A stretch of 9,000 nucleotides of DNA from Actinomycetota bacterium. Its GTDB lineage: Bacteria; Actinomycetota; Actinomycetes; Nanopelagicales; Nanopelagicaceae. This document shows, one piece after another, positions 6,949 to 9,000 of this stretch; the stretch's first letter is position 1; the number at the start of each line of letters is the position of its first letter. Position numbers and translations under genes: made by a program. The notes below the pieces were generated by a model that worked only from the letters and a program-made list of their open reading frames with translations, was not told where the DNA came from and searched no databases. Location of the stretch: NCBI GenBank assembly GCA_009704555.1, contig WLDY01000019.1, positions 1 through 9,000 on the forward strand, written 5' to 3'.

Positions 6949-8091
6949 TCATTGTTCGTAGTCTTGGAAGAGTTGGATCGCTTGAAGGCCGACCTGTGGG
7001 ACGTTCGGATCAGTGTTGACCTCTGAATTGGGTGAGAAGGTGGAGACAAACTCGCCATAGATGCAGCTCGTGTTGTTGGGGCACCAATTGCCATTCGGGA
7101 AGTTGCCTCCGGTGGTAGAGGCGTTTCCCTGTCCGCGCAGCAATGCGTAACCCAGGAGTTTGAACCCTGCGAAAGCTTCGATGCGGTGGACGGTGGCTTG
7201 GCCAGAGAGCTTGGGGGTGGAGACGAGTGGGATGTAAAGAGTGCGTTCCAACCATTGGTTCATCTTCGAAGCGAGATTGCCATTTCCACAGTAATCCTGA
7301 GATGACTGCGACTTCGTGATCTGACTCAATTCGTAACCGACCCGAAGGTAGGCGCCGCTCTCTGTCGCAGGGTTAGGACAGGCGACACTTGCACGAGCGC
7401 TCGCCGGAATCGAGGTGGACATTAGATCCAGTGCCACCCAACCGCTGATCCCAGTCGCTGTCGTGGTCTCTCCGTTCATATCCGCGAAGGTCCACGAACA
7501 GGGAGCAACTCCATTATTGGTCGTGTATTCGCGCAAGATCCCACTCTTGTTTCGCGCCCACTCGCAGATCGAAATGCCGAATGGTGTGAATGAAGAAGCA
7601 CTCGCAGCATTTCCCCATCTGGCTTGTGCGCAGGCCTTTAGAGTCTCGTTGCGGTTCTGGGAGAAGAAGGTCTCGACGCCGACTCCTGGTATTTGTGACT
7701 TCGACTGGGTTCTCACTCGAACCCATTGAGATTCAGTCACAGGCACCGCAGAGCAGTCGATGGTCGATGGGGTAGTCGCTGCGCAATTCGCTTGCGTGAT
7801 GGTCTTGCCATTTACACAGATTTCAACGACTGCCGTCAGACTGTCGGGCGAGTTCGCGTTGGCGAGATCTTGGGGCATGGTGGAACGAATGCAATTCCTC
7901 GGATCCGTCACGCACTCTCGCGCAAGCGCCAAGGCAGCACTCTGCGCCGCATTGGCGACTGCCCTTCGCTCGAGATAGACGACACCAGAATCGACCACCA
8001 GGGCGATAGATCCGATGAGGAGGAGACTGGCAACGACGGTTGCGACAAGAACGGTCACTCCTCCAGACTCATTGCCGAACCGCTCTCTCAT
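6949..8091 (-). CDS. TadG-like pilus assembly protein, cysteine-rich
   Basis: A 380-residue protein starting at the ATG at 8091, which overlaps the TadE stop (ATGA) and has GAGGTG about 8 bases upstream. The frame stays open a further 39 codons upstream, but that stretch overlaps tadE and lacks these signals. Residues 10-58 match the TadE/TadG-like N-terminal region: membrane helix at about 11-33, then VVDSGVVYLERRAVANAAQSAALALA. The rest should be extracytoplasmic. It carries 12 cysteines (60, 67, 92, 103, 113, 154, 176, 198, 238, 268, 337, 343), an even number that suggests up to six disulfides. Proteobacterial TadG proteins often end in a VWA domain; no DxSxS motif is seen here, and the VWA domain of this operon sits on TadB instead. 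It probably acts in pilus initiation or as a tip or wall-associated factor. The family is fairly certain, the exact function is not. Confidence 0.82.
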   Translation of the reverse strand: MRERFGNESGGVTVLVATVVASLLLIGSIALVVDSGVVYLERRAVANAAQSAALALARECVTDPRNCIRSTMPQDLANANSPDSLTAVVEICVNGKTITQANCAATTPSTIDCSAVPVTESQWVRVRTQSKSQIPGVGVETFFSQNRNETLKACAQARWGNAASASSFTPFGISICEWARNKSGILREYTTNNGVAPCSWTFADMNGETTTATGISGWVALDLMSTSIPASARASVACPNPATESGAYLRVGYELSQITKSQSSQDYCGNGNLASKMNQWLERTLYIPLVSTPKLSGQATVHRIEAFAGFKLLGYALLRGQGNASTTGGNFPNGNWCPNNTSCIYGEFVSTFSPNSEVNTDPNVPQVGLQAIQLFQDYEQ

Positions 8092-8525
8092 CCGAGACAC
8101 CTCATCGATGCAGAACTCTTGGCATTCGAGAAGAAGCTGAAGAGAGGGGAAATGGAGTTGAAGGCCGTTGTGATCTGTACTGCCGTCTTCTGTGCCGAAT
8201 TGGGGCACGCCTCTGGCAATGTAGGGAAGATGAAGTCGGCTGGGGTCGTAAGTTGTGCGAAACCGGCAATACCAGGAGAGACATCATTGATGACCATGAG
8301 CATCTTTGATCGTTTCGAATCAGCGCCATCGCTCGTGGTGAAAAGGCCACGCGAGATGGCGTCGGCAACCTCGATCGAGGCGCTCGAGAGGCTGATCCGA
8401 ACATAGAAGTAACGACCGAAGTCGACCATGGAAAGAAGAATCAAGAGCAACACCGGAAGGACGATCGCGAACTCCACGATTGCCGCACCTCGCTCCCCTC
8501 TTCGCCCTCGATGCCGTCTCTTCAC
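8088..8525 (-). CDS. tadE: TadE-like minor pseudopilin
   Basis: A 145-residue protein started at the GTG at 8525, because AGGAGAGG lies just upstream (plus-strand 8530-8537) and the basic leader VKRRHRGRRGERG follows. The frame is open further upstream, into the pilin gene, but no other start has such a site. A likely prepilin cleavage site is G13/A14, with the conserved glutamate at +5 (E18 in GAAIVEFA). The membrane helix runs from about 14 to 36 and continues into VDFGRYFYVRISLSSAS, the typical TadE-family sequence. The C-terminal half has two cysteines (107 and 143) and no recognised domain. TadE proteins are processed by the TadV peptidase and are needed for pilus assembly. The gene lies 76 bp after the pilin and overlaps the TadG-like gene by 4 bp. 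Confidence 0.9.
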   Translation of the reverse strand: MKRRHRGRRGERGAAIVEFAIVLPVLLLILLSMVDFGRYFYVRISLSSASIEVADAISRGLFTTSDGADSKRSKMLMVINDVSPGIAGFAQLTTPADFIFPTLPEACPNSAQKTAVQITTAFNSISPLFSFFSNAKSSASMRCLG

Positions 8526-8529
8526 AGTG

Positions 8530-8537
8530 CCTCTCCT
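8530..8537 (-). promoter_or_regulatory. Ribosome binding site deciding the GTG start of tadE
   Basis: On the minus strand AGGAGAGG ends 4 bases before GTG; its AGGAG core has 7-base spacing. It is among the best Shine-Dalgarno matches in the operon and fixes the start at 8525, although the reading frame is open for 57 more codons upstream. Confidence 0.8.
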
Positions 8538-8552
8538 GGTATCCGTCGATCT

Positions 8553-8574
8553 ATTGGGAGTTACACAACCCAAT
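8553..8574 (-). promoter_or_regulatory. Intercistronic hairpin between pilin and tadE
   Basis: ATTGGG and CCCAAT (plus-strand 8553-8558 and 8569-8574) form a perfect 6-bp stem around a 10-nt loop, within the only long gap of the operon. No T-tract follows on the minus strand, so it is not a standard intrinsic terminator. It could limit read-through into tadE or protect the pilin message at its 3' end, which would suit the need for much more pilin than assembly proteins. Just pilin-side of it, CTGA is repeated three times (8584-8595). Confidence 0.45.
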
Positions 8575-8601
8575 CTGGATGTTCTGACTGACTGATTCGG
8601 A

Positions 8602-8826
8602 TTACCGAGGAGTGCATACCTTCGTTGTGTCGTTCCATAGATCGTTAGACACCTTGCAGGCAGTCTCTCGGAAGGTGTCACTGACGGACGTTCCAAGTTG
8701 AGACATGGCGGTTATTAGAAAGACCGCGATCAGTCCGACTAGGAGCCCATATTCGACAGCTGTTGCACCTTCCTCCTCACGCCACTTTGCGATGGAAAAA
8801 GGATGTCGCTTGGTCTTAGTCAACAT
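8602..8826 (-). CDS. flp: Flp/Fap-type major pilin precursor
   Basis: A 74-residue type IVb pilin precursor, the structural subunit of the Tad pilus. The leader of 20 residues ends in REEEG, followed by ATAVEYGLLVGLIAVFLITAM. Cleavage is expected after G20, with glutamate E25 at +5 and tyrosine at +6, the Flp hallmark. The mature form would be 54 residues, with a hydrophobic helix to about residue 41 and a short polar tail. The tail has two cysteines (57 and 71), which could form a disulfide. The start chosen is the ATG at 8826, preceded by the purine-rich AAAAGAGAAGAG. An in-frame GTG at 8862 is rejected because it lies in the stem of a hairpin and gives an over-long leader. It is the first gene of the operon, with TadE 76 bp downstream. 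Confidence 0.95.
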   Translation of the reverse strand: MLTKTKRHPFSIAKWREEEGATAVEYGLLVGLIAVFLITAMSQLGTSVSDTFRETACKVSNDLWNDTTKVCTPR

Positions 8827-8840
8827 TGCTCTTCTCTTTT

Positions 8841-8867
8841 CTCTCGTGCTTGAATGAATCACGAGAG
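8841..8867 (-). promoter_or_regulatory. Stem-loop in the pilin mRNA leader
   Basis: CTCTCGTG and CACGAGAG (plus-strand 8841-8848 and 8860-8867) form a perfect 8-bp stem with an 11-nt loop. The stem ends directly before the purine-rich ribosome binding region of the pilin (8829-8840). If transcription starts upstream, the leader RNA would fold here, which could stabilise the pilin message or control ribosome entry. As DNA it could also be an operator with dyad symmetry. The pairing is seen directly; the function is inferred. Confidence 0.55.
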
Positions 8868-9000
8868 CGGGAAGGTAGTTACGTTGACAGAGACTCAGGT
8901 AGCACCGCAGTCACACCGTGGTCGCGTTTGACTCAAGAACTAGGCGAACGCTCGCAGGATTCACAGTGAGGTCTCTAGGTCCTACACTTCGCAGTGAAGA
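8868..9000 (-). other. Upstream region of the tad operon, no confident promoter
   Basis: No convincing gene lies in this stretch on either strand. The operon promoter is expected here or just outside the window, but I see no pair of -35 and -10 boxes with good spacing on the minus strand; a TAACTA about 55 bases before the pilin start is the only weak -10 candidate. A ten-base motif, TTCACAGTGA (8960-8969), recurs as TTCGCAGTGA (8988-8997) 28 bp away; the first contains the perfect dyad TCAC-A-GTGA. Confidence 0.4.

Noticed and set aside
8092..8208. Upstream extension of the TadG-like frame
   Set aside because: It lies wholly within tadE and would place 39 non-membrane residues before the helix; the ATGA overlap start fits the rest of the operon.
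7726..8406. Plus-strand open frame of 226 codons
   Set aside because: Antisense to the TadG-like and TadE genes, Arg-rich, no recognisable domain.
8526..8696. Upstream extension of the tadE frame
   Set aside because: It overlaps the pilin gene end; the GTG at 8525 has a strong ribosome binding site and gives a normal basic leader before the cleavage site.
8884..8889. TTGACA on the plus strand as a -35 box
   Set aside because: No -10-like hexamer at 16-18 bp spacing, and no gene downstream on that strand.
8984..8995. CACT-TCGC-AGTG mini-hairpin
   Set aside because: Only a 4-bp stem; such structures are expected by chance.

Overview
The window holds a nearly complete tad (tight adherence, Flp-type IVb pilus) operon on the minus strand (about 8826 down to 820). 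Facing it on the plus strand is the 3' end of a collagen-like protein gene (1-791). GC content looks intermediate (a little over 50 percent by eye). The tad genes run in the order pilin, TadE-like, TadG-like, CpaB, CpaE, CpaF, TadB, TadC and prepilin peptidase. No outer-membrane secretin (CpaC/RcpA) or TadD-type lipoprotein gene lies among them. That order and the missing secretin fit a single-membrane bacterium. My best guess is an actinobacterium, possibly an Acidimicrobiia-like aquatic lineage, but the phylum is an inference and the lineage only a guess.

Layout, plus strand: 1-791 encodes 37 unbroken Gly-X-Y triplets, partly built from perfect 18-bp DNA repeats, then a 150-residue C-terminal head domain. 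The 5' end lies outside the window. Its stop is 28 bp from the convergent stop of the last tad gene.

Layout, minus strand in transcription order: upstream region (8868-9000) with no confident promoter; an 8-bp stem hairpin in the pilin leader (8841-8867); Flp pilin (8602-8826); a 76-bp gap with a smaller hairpin; TadE-like pseudopilin (8088-8525); TadG-like cysteine-rich protein (6949-8091); CpaB/RcpC SAF-domain protein (6201-6938); CpaE/TadZ ATPase (5040-6197); CpaF/TadA motor ATPase (3721-5043); a fusion of an exported von Willebrand A domain with the TadB platform protein (2168-3721); TadC (1284-2171); and TadV/CpaA prepilin peptidase (820-1287). From TadE onward every junction is a 1-4 bp overlap or a gap of at most 10 bp. 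This points to one polycistronic, translationally coupled unit.

How they work together: TadV would cleave the pilin and TadE after their conserved glycine. CpaE would place the machine in the cell. CpaF would drive polymerisation through the TadB-TadC membrane platform. CpaB, TadE and TadG would act on the outer side of the membrane. The most unusual point is that the VWA domain, which many proteobacterial systems carry on TadG, is here joined to TadB with a complete metal-binding (MIDAS) motif, while the local TadG-like protein shows none.
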